64,000 nucleotides of DNA from NCBI GenBank assembly GCA_002682825.1, contig NOKP01000024.1, positions 434,001 to 498,000 of the forward strand. Reading direction: 5' to 3'. Below are positions 33,746 through 44,589 of the stretch, piece by piece. The position numbers and the translations under genes were made by a program. The notes below the pieces were generated by a model that was given only the letters and a program-made list of their open reading frames with translations, was not told the DNA's origin and made no database searches. The DNA is from Neonectria sp. B-13 (Eukaryota > Ascomycota > Sordariomycetes > Hypocreales > Nectriaceae). Each line of letters starts with the position of its first letter. The first letter of the stretch is position 1.

Positions 33746-34201
33746 ATGTCTCCCAACGGAGAAGCCTTTCTCCTCGATCCCGGAACACCGGCCGGTCCGA
33801 CACGCTACCCTCATGCCCGCATCGCCCCAACCAACGCGCACCGAACAATTTATGTGTCTGGCATGGCAAGCCGGCGACCGGATGGGACCTACGAAGGCGT
33901 CGCCGAAAAGGCAGATGGCACTTATGAGCTGGATATCCGAAAACAAACAGCTGCCGTCCTCCTGAATATCGATGACATTATCAAGGGTGCCACAAATGGC
34001 GCGGGAGGGATTCACAATGTCATCGACGCCGTGGTTTACATACTAGACATGAAAACTCAGTATGCCGGGATGAACGAGGAGTGGAACAAGGTCTTCAAGG
34101 ACCGTGAAAGTGCCCCGGCGCGGGCAACCGTCGGCGTCAAGGAATTGCCCGATCCACGGTTCATTGTCGAGGTCAAGGCCACGGCTGTGATCGGAATTTA
34201 G
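33746..34201 (+). CDS. RidA/YjgF family protein, 2-aminomuconate deaminase-like
   Basis: Single-exon protein of 151 residues with the chorismate-mutase-like trimer fold of the RidA family. It starts after the ATG at 33746, with AT-rich leader sequence. The motifs YPHAR, IYVSGMASRRPDGTY, LDIRKQTAAVLLNID and the C-terminal ARATVGVKELPDPRFIVEVKA match the 2-aminomuconate deaminase branch (AmnD/NbaF-like) better than the housekeeping 2-iminopropionate deaminases, as far as I can judge by eye. Such enzymes remove ammonia from imines or enamines formed during breakdown of aminophenols and hydroxyanthranilate. With two regulon sites upstream it is probably a pathway member separated from the main block by about 8 kb. 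Confidence 0.88.
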   Translation: MSPNGEAFLLDPGTPAGPTRYPHARIAPTNAHRTIYVSGMASRRPDGTYEGVAEKADGTYELDIRKQTAAVLLNIDDIIKGATNGAGGIHNVIDAVVYILDMKTQYAGMNEEWNKVFKDRESAPARATVGVKELPDPRFIVEVKATAVIGI

Positions 34202-34480
34202 CGTCATAATTGCATACTACGTATCCAATATCCCCGCACTTGTTAGTCTATTCTTCGTAGATTAGCCAATTGGCTCAATCCAGTATCAGCTTATCACGTC
34301 TACATGACTCGGCTCTTATCTCGATCCAGGGTACGGAGGGATGTGTGCGTAGAAGTGGGGGACGCGGGGTACAGTATCTCTATGCAGATTGGAGATAAGT
34401 GCGTCTTTCCAGGAGGCGTCGATGGGTGAATCTTACGCCTTTCCCACCGTCTGTCCAGCAACCTCCCACTGCCGCTTGAA

Positions 34481-36771
34481 ATGACGCCCCGCCTTACCAA
34501 TGGACAAGCCCGGGCGTCTTGCTCGCGGTGCCATAAGCGGAAAAAGAGATGCGACCGAGCCCTGCCACAGTGCGACAACTGCCGTCGCGCCTTTGTCGCG
34601 TGTAGCTTCCTCAGCGATGATGGTCAAACAGCTTCCTATCCTATCGCGTAAGTCACGCTTCCGGCCAAGAAAACAGGGGAGCCAGCTTTGCCTCCACCTT
34701 GATGCGATCCCTTGTGGCTAAGTGTAACGGCACAGTTACGTCCGTCACCTGGAGAGTAGAATCAAGGACTTAGAAAAGAACATCTCGTCAACGTCCAGGG
34801 CGCCGACACCCCCAACAAATGGAGACCAAAGCCCCAGCAGCAGCAGAGGCATTCAGGAACCGAGCCCCAGCCACGATGAAGTCATTTTGCTTGACCAAAC
34901 TGCAGTCAGCTATGCCCCAATCGACACCACTGACATGGACTGGGGCGTACTGGGCAGTCCTGTAATTGAAGACTCTGCGAATTATCCCCGACCCGAGATC
35001 TTGTCTTCTCTTGATGTGGAGTTGAAGAATCTCTCACTAGAGGCAGCGGCTGAGCGACATCTTGGCTCAACATCCGGCCTTTCATTCGCAAAACTGACGC
35101 AAACGGTCCTCCGACGCCTAAATCCCGACAAAGCCGACTTCGTGTTCGGCAAAGAAAATGAAGGCGAAGATCAACAGCAACTGAATCTCAGTTCACTCTC
35201 GGGTCTCATGAACTGTCCTGTATTCCTTCATTTCGGTAGCTCTGTCTCATGCGATCCCATGCTTTTTGGTGACTTCCCCCTTTCAAACATGGTGGAAACA
35301 GATGATGATCTTGCACACCTCCTCCTGCCATCCGATCACTCCAAGATCGATCGCCTGGTAGGGTTCTACTTTGCACATTCTCACACACTGTATCCCATCA
35401 TCCAGCGCACCGAATTCAACACTACGCTCCGATTCGTCCGTGACAACCCGCAAGCCTCGTCGGCCCAGTCACCGCTGTCCTTGTTTAGGATCTGGATGGT
35501 ATTAGCAATTGGATCGACTGCGTACTGCTCGGTTTCGCTAGCCGAAGAATCAGAATCCATGCTGTATTACAGTAAAGCCATGATGTATTTCGAAGCGTCT
35601 CTCGGTTACGGCGATATGGTACGTCGTGCAGTTTTCAGTGACAGCTCCAACGCAATTAACGATTATCAGGTTGCTTTAGAAGTCATTATGCTGCAAGTCT
35701 CGTACTCGTTCTTCAACCAGCTAGGCCCAAGTGAGAAACCCTGTTCCCATCTTCAATACAGAGCACATACTAAGAATGTAGATACTTGGTTTTTAGTTGG
35801 CATCGCCGCTCGGATTGCTCTGGGCATGGGTCTCCATACATCGTCGACATATGAAGGGCTGCCCAATGATGTAGCGGAGAGGAGGAAGCGCCTCTTCTTT
35901 TCCGTCTATATGATGGATCGGTATGTTGGAAAAGAAATGCCCTACGAACTATATACTTACCGCCTCAAGTGTTGTATCGACGGCACTGGGCAGACCTTTC
36001 GCCCTACACGAGGATGACATCGATGTCTCGGTAAGGCCCCGATGGTGTGCAAAGTCCTGCAACAAGCCTCTCATACTAATACCCGCATCGTAGCCTTTCG
36101 CAGACATTGACGAGGAAGATGCTGGTGCCGATGGCATACAACCCCGAAGTTCTCTCCAACCCGGCTTGTTGGCAGTTCCACTTCACATCTTAGCACTGAG
36201 AAGGATTGCCAGCAAAATAGCAAAACAGGTCTACTCGAACCCACGGGTCGCGAGTTTAGGGATGGAGGAACGAGAGGAGATTGTCAGTTCGATTCACCAG
36301 GAATTGGTTGATTGGCGTCGCAACATGCCCTTTCCCCTCCCCAATGTCAACGCGCATGTGCCGCACTTGACGAGCAATTGGTACGACTTCAATTATTACA
36401 CGCATCTGGCCATGCTCTACAGGCCCACACCTCTTCTACCGACGTTGGATCAAAGGCGGATCAGGATTCTTGCAGACGCAGCCTCCATGTCGCTTCGTCA
36501 GGCGACAAACATGCATCGACAGCAGGTGTTTGCATACAACTGGTTGAACCTTCTAGCTATATTCACCGCAACCCTGTCGCTGGTGTATGCCATCACCGCA
36601 CAGCCTGACAATCTTTTCACGGTATTAAAGCAAACAAAGGCAACCGAGGACCTGGAGCTGGTGATGGAGCTATTTGATACCTTAAGCGAGAAGTTTTCAG
36701 CAGCAAAGAACCTCAGGAAAATGGTCAGTGAGATCGTTAGGGAGTATCGTAATATAGAAGGCTCTGAGTGA
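34481..36771 (+). CDS. Zn2Cys6 transcription factor, candidate cluster regulator
   Basis: Complete Gal4-type regulator, 662 residues, six exons: 34481-34647, 34736-35618, 35670-35730, 35782-35920, 35970-36030, 36094-36771. The zinc cluster is SCSRCHKRKKRCDRALPQCDN (first part) ending RRAFVAC, spacing C-x2-C-x6-C-x6-C-x2-C-x6-C, at residues 14-42. After a linker comes YVRHLESRIKDLEKN, a likely coiled-coil dimerisation helix. The Fungal_trans domain spans about residues 190-480, with the marks FYFAHSHTLYPIIQRTEF, LQVSYSFFNQ and GIAARIALGMGLH. The 51-nt intron at 35619 is in frame and could be retained. It is adjacent to the RidA gene and is the only intact regulator next to the regulon. Its own promoter has no TCGG-N5-CCGA site. 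Confidence 0.9.
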
Positions 36772-37093
36772 AATGAGACTTGATACCAATACTTAAAGCA
36801 TCTCTCAGGCTTCAAACCACACTGGCATCATCATGCTCTCAGCTTTAGCAACCTGGTTTATAATCGGTCTTGGGACCCAGCTTTCAACAACTGTAGTGTA
36901 ATATCAAGGGCTATAGTACAACGATGTTAAACCAAAAGTCCCCTTCACCAAGATACTACATCGCCTCCCTTGGCCAGCTCCCATGTCATCGTTTGCCACA
37001 AAAGTCTGCATCAAATCCGGCACCTCATTCCCGCGACAGCTTGCCTACTCTACATGCGCCTAGAAGGCCTCGCTATTAGGAATGGAATTACTC
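36772..37093. other. convergent intergenic spacer
   Basis: 3' regions of the regulator and the membrane protein; nothing else seen. Confidence 0.5.
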
Positions 37094-38249
37094 TTAGGCG
37101 AACTGTGCCTTGAGAGGAGCAGCCGCATCGACGGATGACGCCCTCTGCACCAAAGTCGGAGGCACACCTTTCATCCAAGGCTGTGGCGTCGTCCAGAGTC
37201 CCTTCCTCTTCTTGACAGCAACAGAAAACAACAGGATGAGAACGATGCCAAACATCCAGATGTCGAGGAAGATATCCAGAAACATCCACGCCGTGTTGTC
37301 CGGTACAAATGTGTACGTTATACGGAGGCTGATGTTGAAAACCATCAACCAGACCAGGCGGAAAAAGCTGAGTACAGAAGCAGCGAGGAAGATGGCAGCA
37401 AACTGGAGTGGGGTCAGTAAAGCGATGGACTGCTGATAGCTTTCGACTTACCCCTCGATAACCCTTGACGATGCTGTACTTGCGCATGACCACCGAGGCG
37501 TACACAAGAACCAAAATCGCAGTGATGCAGTTGAGTATAGCATAAGCAGCCGCAATGTATTCAATGGCCATAGCCTTATTCGCTAAATTCACCGACGCTT
37601 CGTCGTCAAATTCTTCGTTGTCATATTCTTCGTTGGCATGGTCTGCTATAACATCCCAAATCTTAGGCATAACGTCGTGTTCTAGAATTAGCTGGGCGAG
37701 CGCAACAGCGAAGAGAAAAACCGCCATGGACAGAGCGACCCATCGCATCGCCTTCTGCGGCGACGACCTCTTCCTCTTCAGTGCAAACATGAAGCCGTTG
37801 CCGAGTTCAATCAACGTGACGAGCAAGAGGCTATCTGCAAACTGTCGCAGGAACCTGGCTGCAGAGCTGAGGTTCAAGTTGAGATGGTAGGCATTCTTCC
37901 TAGTGTTCACATCGGCTTCACCGCGCAGTTCATCGGGCGAGTTCAGGTCCAGGTAGACCGACGAAGAGTGCACGATGCCGGAAGCGACGGTGAGGCTCAG
38001 GGCACTGGGACATGGTTAGATGAACTCCAAGAGAGCATGGAGTTTGGCTTCATACAGAATGTAGATAAAGAACAACAGCTTCAGCCAAATAAATGCCACT
38101 CGGGCAGGGTCTTTGCGAGTGCGGACAATCCATACAAGGACGATCCATATGATCAAAAGTGGGAGTATGGCGGCGCCAGCCAGCCCGGCATGGAGATGAT
38201 AATCCTTCTCGAGGGAGGATTTGACTTGTGAATACTCTGAATCGTCCAT
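37094..38249 (-). CDS. multi-pass integral membrane protein, unknown function
   Basis: Protein of 351 residues in three exons: 38249-38056, 38004-37452, 37402-37094. Seven or so hydrophobic segments are seen, beginning with GLAGAAILPLLIIWIVLVWIV and ending with MFGIVLILLFSVAV. An acidic luminal or extracellular loop (EEYDNEEFDDEAS) lies between the fourth and fifth. The topology resembles fungal rhodopsin-like or RTA1-like membrane proteins, but I see no motif that decides. The Met at 38249 is the first ATG in frame and is followed by a short polar N-terminus. It lies outside the regulon. Confidence 0.8.
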
Positions 38250-40665
38250 AGTGGTATTGGTAGCCACGATCAATTGAGTGCGTGAAACGAGGACAATAGC
38301 TGTCAGTCACAGCGTCGGGACGTGTGGTAATAAGCACATCCCAAAGCCCGATCACCAAAGCCAAGCCTCGCAGCTTCACCAAAGGTGTTTGGTCACCATC
38401 CCGTTCAACGGACGAAAGCAGTATGCGCCGAGAGCCAACTGCAACTTGCACATCGCTCACCAAAAGAGCTAAGACATAAGCCTCAATCAGGCAATATTCT
38501 TTGCTACAGATTAGTTCAGCTTGTATTGCAAGGCTCTAGCTGCTGCCAACTGGAGCTTGGCATTGACTTCGCCACCACCGAAGTCTGTCAAGTGACATGG
38601 AACATCGCCGCATCAAAACGATGATTCGAACAGGTTGAAATACGGCGTGGGCTCATTTCAAGGCTGGAGAACAGTCTAGACTAGAGTTGTCAAGTCGATG
38701 TCTTGCATACGCCTGTCGTCATGATTAAGATTGTGGCTGTGTAGGAGGCCGCTCGGTTAAATGTGATAAAGTTGGCTTGCTGCAGAAATGGATACATGTT
38801 CATTGGTCAATGTTGTCTAAGCCACCACTCTGGATTGAGTTGTTTAATCGGTGGTTTCTCTGTGCGTAATAATCGTACGCTTGGCCAAGCCATTCTGCAC
38901 TCCGCCTCAAACTGGCTGTGTCATTGCCTGTGAACACTATACGAGTTTCAATCTTGTCAATAACCCGGCCTGTAGTGGTTACACCCGAAGACAACTTGCT
39001 TGATCCGTGAGAGTGATCGTACGTGAGGCTATGTTGACAATTTCTATCCCCCAAGTTCTGTACCCACCACAGACTGCTTGTCAGGTGCAAGAAATAGGTT
39101 GGCAGTCCAATGGTGGCTGGCTGCCTTCAGAAATACCGCAAAGTTCGTCATGGTGTCCCATGTCTTAAGAGCCATGTCTCAGCACACGGAAGCCAGTTAG
39201 TTTCCCCTCAAAAGTAGGAGCATGAAGTGAGCGAAACGCCTCGACTTTGGCAGTGGCTGGTGACCTGGATCGAGACTCAGAGGGGTTACTCAGCAAATGT
39301 TCCGAGGGATGGGAATCTTCAGCCTGAAGATTAAGAAAGAAGGGCATTACTTATGTTATGATACATAACGTAGTCAGGTATGGCAGTTATTGAGGACCTT
39401 CCTGCACATGTGATTGAGCCATCTACCCGGAAGTCTATACTTTCCGGTCGTCTGTTTGAGCTTTCAGTCTCGAGTCCTTGAATTTGCAGCATGTTACAGA
39501 CCAACGCCTACCAGCGACTTACCGAGTGGAGCCGCATCCTTCTTCCACCGCTAGACCTCCACGGCCGAAAAAGAAAACAAAGTTACGAGCATATGAGGAC
39601 GTTATTATAGACCATGAAAAATGAACTTGCGAGCGAGGATGTAGGAGTAAAGAGTACAGACTGATTAGGAGAACCCATGCAGTCAATATATCTCGCGAAT
39701 TGCGTGAAGAATGGTGGCTATGCAGACTGACCTCCCATGTGACTTCTGACTTAACATGAAGTTTATGGGTCCATTGAAACCTCGAGCACCTTGTGTAGTA
39801 CGAGACCTGCCTCCTCATTAAACCCACACCTGAATACCTTCCTCGCTACGGGGGTTAGGATCGAGGCCATCGGGCTGGCGATGCGCTTCACAAGAGCGCC
39901 CGTATTCCACTTGTGTCCTATTCCTGCCAGTCTGCTATGAGAGCAACCCACAAATCGCAAGAGAGACGGGAATACTACCTGCCAGCATTGAATTGGAACG
40001 TCTCGGCACCGGTCCCTCGGGCTTGGACCAAACCCCACGATGAACCTCTTCTCGGCTTTAGCGACCGGAGTTTAAAACCGCGCCTTAGGACTCCACCTTC
40101 AACATGAATGTCGCAGCTATAACTATTGAACTCTAAAACTCAAACATGGAAAGTAAACCGATCCTGGCTAGTGGAGCCCGCCATCGGCGTTGAGGTGCAA
40201 AGGCAGTCAGCAAAGTATCGAAGTATATGAAGTGCATTATGGCACAAGTGCTGAACATTTTGTTTTGTTTGCGGCAGGAATACAAAGCTTACCCGGATAT
40301 TCTCGGTGCACTAGTTACCCGTGAGCAGGAATCCTCATTATACTCCACCTTCAATGATATAGATGCCGAGCGGGTTTGAAACGGGTTGGTTAGAGTATTA
40401 AGCTTAAGCCATGCTACCTCACAATAATTGAGTCCGGCTAGTCTAACATGCTTGGCTGGTTTTTCGACACCCTGCCTTAGTCTCGCGAACCCGGAGCCCT
40501 ATAAAGTCCATGGCGGGCTTAAGGACTAAGTCCGGCGACATTATGATCAATGCGCGAGCGTCAGGTTTCCATATGTTGTTGTTAAATAGGCTCGCGAATC
40601 TAGTTAGAGCTGACTGATAAGTCCTTAGTACACCAATTCTCACCACTCTTTAAACTACAGCAGAT
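38250..40665. other. 2.4 kb intergenic region
   Basis: Open frames here are short, unspliced-looking and without recognisable domains. I support no gene, repeat or RNA. An unusually long spacer for this locus, so decayed sequence is likely. Confidence 0.45.
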
Positions 40666-41733
40666 ATGGATCACCAGGCTTCTCAAACCATCCTTGTCAC
40701 GGGAGCCAACGGCTACGTGTCTCTCCATGTCATTCATCATCTCTTGCAGAATGGATATCACGTCCGCGGCACAGTCCGGTCGGAAAAGGCGGCTGCCAAA
40801 GTCCGCGCTGCCCTGCCTCAGTACTATGGCTCCAAGCTCACCACCATCCTGGTCAAAGACTTGTCGGACCCTGAGTGCTACCACGCTGCCTTTGACGAGA
40901 GAACCACCGGCGTCATCCACGTGGCGAGCCCTGTGCATGGCCACAGCGAAGATAACGTCCGCGACTTACTGGAGCCCGCAATAAGAGGCGCCACGGGTAT
41001 TCTAAGTGCCGCCAACCAGCTAGCATCGCCCTCATTTCGGCGCGTTGTCCATGTTTCCTCCTTTTCAGCCATGCTAGATGTCTCCAAAGGCCTGCGACCT
41101 GGTTATGTCTACACTGAGGCAGACTGGAACCCGATCTCGTTCGAGGAGGCCGCCGTTGAGAAAGACCACGTCGCCCTCTACGTCGCTTCAAAGTCGCTGT
41201 CTGAACGCGCTGTCTGGGATTGGGTGGTAGAACACAAGCCTGGCTTTGATGTCGTCTGTGTCAACCCCTCGATGATTCTTGGCCCTCACCTCGACGAGGT
41301 CGAGTCTATGGAGAATCTGACATCGACTGCTGCATTGTTATGGTCACTTGTCGACGCTCCATCAATCCCCCAGCTCGAGTATGCCGGGTACGTCGATGTG
41401 CGCGATACCGCCGCTATGTTGACCGCCGCCTTTGAGGTCCCCGAGGCCGGAGGCCAGAGATTGCTGGCGGCGAATCATTTCGACTGGCAAACTGCCGCCA
41501 ACCTAGCAAGAACCAAGCTTGCAGACGTTGACAGGAACCGGATTCCTGCGGGGAACCCAGGTAGTGGCGAAGAGGCTGCGCTCCAGCGCATCTATCAGGT
41601 TGACGGTACCAAGATTGTCCAGGTTCTTGGCGTTGGCTATCGGCCTCTAGAGGAGACTGTCATCGACACGCTAAAGCAGTTCTTTGCAGTCGATGCGAAG
41701 TCGAAGGATAAAGATTTATCCTCCTCTGGCTGA
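40666..41733 (+). CDS. GRE2-like NAD(P)H-dependent aldehyde/ketone reductase
   Basis: Intronless extended SDR of 355 residues. The N-terminal cofactor loop VTGANGYVSLHVI, the dihydroflavonol-reductase-type strand GVIHVASP, the catalytic VHVSSFSA serine and YVASK (Tyr-x-x-x-Lys) are all present. The VNPSMILGP segment that lines the active site in the GRE2/cinnamoyl-CoA-reductase group is also there. It probably reduces aldehydes such as methylglyoxal or furfural, or ketones of natural products. The neighbours give no pathway clue. The start codon follows an in-frame-free leader, and no regulon site is present. Confidence 0.92.
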   Translation: MDHQASQTILVTGANGYVSLHVIHHLLQNGYHVRGTVRSEKAAAKVRAALPQYYGSKLTTILVKDLSDPECYHAAFDERTTGVIHVASPVHGHSEDNVRDLLEPAIRGATGILSAANQLASPSFRRVVHVSSFSAMLDVSKGLRPGYVYTEADWNPISFEEAAVEKDHVALYVASKSLSERAVWDWVVEHKPGFDVVCVNPSMILGPHLDEVESMENLTSTAALLWSLVDAPSIPQLEYAGYVDVRDTAAMLTAAFEVPEAGGQRLLAANHFDWQTAANLARTKLADVDRNRIPAGNPGSGEEAALQRIYQVDGTKIVQVLGVGYRPLEETVIDTLKQFFAVDAKSKDKDLSSSG

Positions 41734-42818
41734 GCCCTAGGGCATTAGACTAGAAACGAAGTCCTGTGGGTGTAGAAAGGCTTTACTTATAATTATAAAT
41801 AGAGAATGAATAGAGATAGCAGTTTTCCTCAGTCTGCTCTGCCGCCTCGTTTCTTTCACGTGGAAGTTGAAACTCCCTGATTCAAGGAACATGACGCTAC
41901 TAAGACGGACAACTACTGAGGGCCCTTGGTGTCCGGAGAGTGAGTAACATCAGGCAGACATACCTGGAATTACAACGGCCGACATGAAAGAGCGATGGTC
42001 CATGCCCAACAATGGGAAAGCGCAAGGATAGTGGTGCCAATAGAAAGCAGAAGTCAGCCGAGCACGATTAATCGGTGTGGTGTCTTTACAATCGTGAACT
42101 TGAGACGATCTAGTCCTGGAAGCCAAACTGAATCAGGTATGTAGCTACCATCTCGACGAAGGCTGGCGTAGTGGAGAATTCCCTCGTTTCCTCGCTTGCA
42201 GGAGTTCCAACCTTTGTCACCTAGGAGGGGCCACCGTCCAGAATTCGCATAAGATCTAGGGCGTGCTAATTAAAGCCACGCAATAAGCTTAAGTTGAAGG
42301 TTCTCTCAATGACTCAGCGGCGCGGGCGTAGTTCTTATCCCCGGTCTTTCGCACTGACGCACGATGAAAGCCCAAACATTTTCGCCTGACCTCGCGAGAA
42401 ATGGAGTTAAGATGTTAAGCCCGAGATATGTCGCGACCCAACATTCACAATGGTGTTTCAACTACCGAGCCTGGAGGGCTCTGCCGGTGGCCCTTCGGTC
42501 GTCGGTGCCTTCGTTGTCCCGAAATGAGCAGGGCTATGGAGGACGTCGGCTCCTGAACCATGGTCAAGCTCGGCCTCGGATGAAGAAAATCCAGCACGCC
42601 GTTGGTAGCTTGTGCAATCAGCCGCATTAGAAGCATCTAGACTTGCAATGCAGTGGCTCCTCAACGTAGGACGCGTCATGTTCCGAAAACCTTGATGTAG
42701 GTCGGTGCAATTCCTTATCTACACGTCAAGTATAAGTAGAATGAGAAGACAGCTATGGATCAAGCAGAACACTATCATCATATCAACCTACAGACTGCTC
42801 CTTGCCCCTCTCTACGAA
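41734..42818. other. intergenic region
   Basis: About 1.1 kb with no supported feature. In-frame codons precede the ATG at 42819 but look non-conserved. Confidence 0.45.
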
Positions 42819-43895
42819 ATGTCCAAGACACACGCCAAGTCCATCTACCTCGGGTCTGATGGCAAACTTGCAGTCAAAGAGGTCTCTGAAACTTATGTTC
42901 CCCAGGGCTCGCAATCTCTTGTTCGGGTTCAATATTCAGGCGTCAACCCGTGCGACTTGAATTTTAGCTACGTCGGGTTGAACAACTTCATCACTGGCTT
43001 TGAGCTCTCTGGTACTGTCGTGGAGACGGGTCCGACATCTCCTTTCAAGGTTGGAGACACTGTCTGTGGCATATCCCCGGTCGGCTTCCCACAGTCTTCA
43101 TCTGTTGGGGCGCACCAGGATCTTGCCATTGCGGAGGCAAACTTGTTCTACGCGCTTCCGTCTGGACTCCGACTGAAAGATGCCGGTGGAATCACCATGG
43201 CCTCTCAAACTGCGAGCGATGCTTTGTTTAACGGGCTTGGCTTTGGTCTTTCAGCAGGAAACGTCAGCGGCACAGATCCCACAGGCCATCCAATTCTCAT
43301 CTGGGGCGGAGCAAGCAATGTCGGGATCTCAGCCATCCAAATTGCCAAATCTGCAGGGTTCGCTCCCATTATCGCGACAGCCTCGCCGAAGAACCACGAT
43401 GAGCTGAAGCGTCTGGGAGCGACGCATTGCTTTGACTACCGCAGCCCATCTGTGGTAGACGACATTCAGGCCTTGACTAAAGCACTGGGCGTGTCGTTGA
43501 CCACGGCCTTCGACACCGTCGGCAAGGGCACAGTGCCAGGCGTACCAGCCGAACAGAGCACACCGGCACTCACAAAGGCGGCCTTGTCGGCTGATGCTGT
43601 ACCGGAGGACCTCAAGCTCGTCTGCACACTTCCAGTTCCACACGACACAGCGTTCGGACAATGCACCAGCTACCGGCCCAGTGGAAGCATTAGCGCAATG
43701 GGTGCACCTCAAGACCCGGAGGCGCCGATTCGAGTTCGTAAAGTCATGGAATACTTTCTCGGGAGTTATGAGAGAGTTGTGAAGCTCCCCGTCGTCACAG
43801 TGGTTAAAGGCGCGGAAGCAGGCATTCGTGAGATTGAGAGAGTTGCCCGAGGCGATGTCAGCATGGAGAAGGTAGTGATTGAGCACCCTTTGTAA
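42819..43895 (+). CDS. zinc-type alcohol dehydrogenase-like (MDR) enoyl reductase, ToxD-like
   Basis: Medium-chain reductase of 358 residues without introns. The GroES-like part (VRVQYSGVNPCDLNF, GFELSGTVVETG, FKVGDTVCG) occupies residues 20-110. The Rossmann part starts at ILIWGGASNVGISAIQIAKSAG (GxGxxG-like GGASNVG). The catalytic zinc ligands of true alcohol dehydrogenases are absent, as in the trans-acting enoyl reductases and ToxD proteins of fungi. I chose the ATG at 42819 because conserved sequence starts there; an upstream in-frame ATG at 42741 would add 26 unconserved residues. It is often found near PKS genes, but none is seen here. Substrate unknown. Confidence 0.9.
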   Translation: MSKTHAKSIYLGSDGKLAVKEVSETYVPQGSQSLVRVQYSGVNPCDLNFSYVGLNNFITGFELSGTVVETGPTSPFKVGDTVCGISPVGFPQSSSVGAHQDLAIAEANLFYALPSGLRLKDAGGITMASQTASDALFNGLGFGLSAGNVSGTDPTGHPILIWGGASNVGISAIQIAKSAGFAPIIATASPKNHDELKRLGATHCFDYRSPSVVDDIQALTKALGVSLTTAFDTVGKGTVPGVPAEQSTPALTKAALSADAVPEDLKLVCTLPVPHDTAFGQCTSYRPSGSISAMGAPQDPEAPIRVRKVMEYFLGSYERVVKLPVVTVVKGAEAGIREIERVARGDVSMEKVVIEHPL

Positions 43896-44589
43896 TTGCA
43901 AATTACTCATAGACGTTGGCTTTAATAGACCCTAAATGTGCCCATCATTAGTGTTCGCGGTCGGGATCCTCCAGCACCTAATTTTCATTTCTCGATCGAG
44001 TTCATGCGATGTTGAAGACTCAGGAGCCATATCACCATTGCACTTCATAAGTGTCTAAATGGGGAGATTTTGGGAGATTTCCCATTTCCATTGCTGGTTC
44101 ATGGTGCCCTGGGAGATGCCGAGAGCTCCGGCATCCTGTCATTTTCCCGAATTCCAGTCTCGGCGACTTGGCAAGTGGCCGACGCATTCAAATTCTTGCA
44201 TTTCCAAGCCCGTCTTCATTTCCCTTCTCGGCTGCTGTTCTCTACCGTTTGTCTATTACAGGTTATTAAAGGTTCTACCCCCCTGTATTACAGGTCAATA
44301 TGGCAGCTCGACTTATCACACCACTCAACCGTCCTTTGCAACGGGCGTCACTTGTCAGCTCCAGTGTATCGCCCTTGGCTCGCAAGTCACTTTTGGAAGC
44401 GGGGTCCAACTTTTCGACTCATGACGTGATTGCATCTCAATCGCCGATCGCCCAGCATGGTTAGTCTTTCAAGACACAACACGCTACGGTACTGCTTGGT
44501 CGTTGGTGATGATGATCTGGCGGTGCTTTCTTCGTTCCTTCGCACCCTAGCCTTACTGACATGGGTAAATCCTAGGTCCTTCCTCTCGA
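43896..44589. other. intergenic region
   Basis: Promoter of the small SGNH hydrolase. Short direct repetition of GGGAGATTT at 44060-44080; otherwise nothing. Confidence 0.4.

Noticed and set aside
7301..36771. Secondary-metabolite biosynthetic cluster
   Set aside because: No PKS, NRPS, terpene synthase, DMATS or RiPP-like precursor was found between the regulon genes; the ToxD-like reductase at 42.8 kb lies outside and lacks the motif.
38800..40110. Several open frames of 60-110 codons in the 38-40.6 kb gap
   Set aside because: No domain, no splice-compatible neighbours and no codon bias; treated as chance frames.
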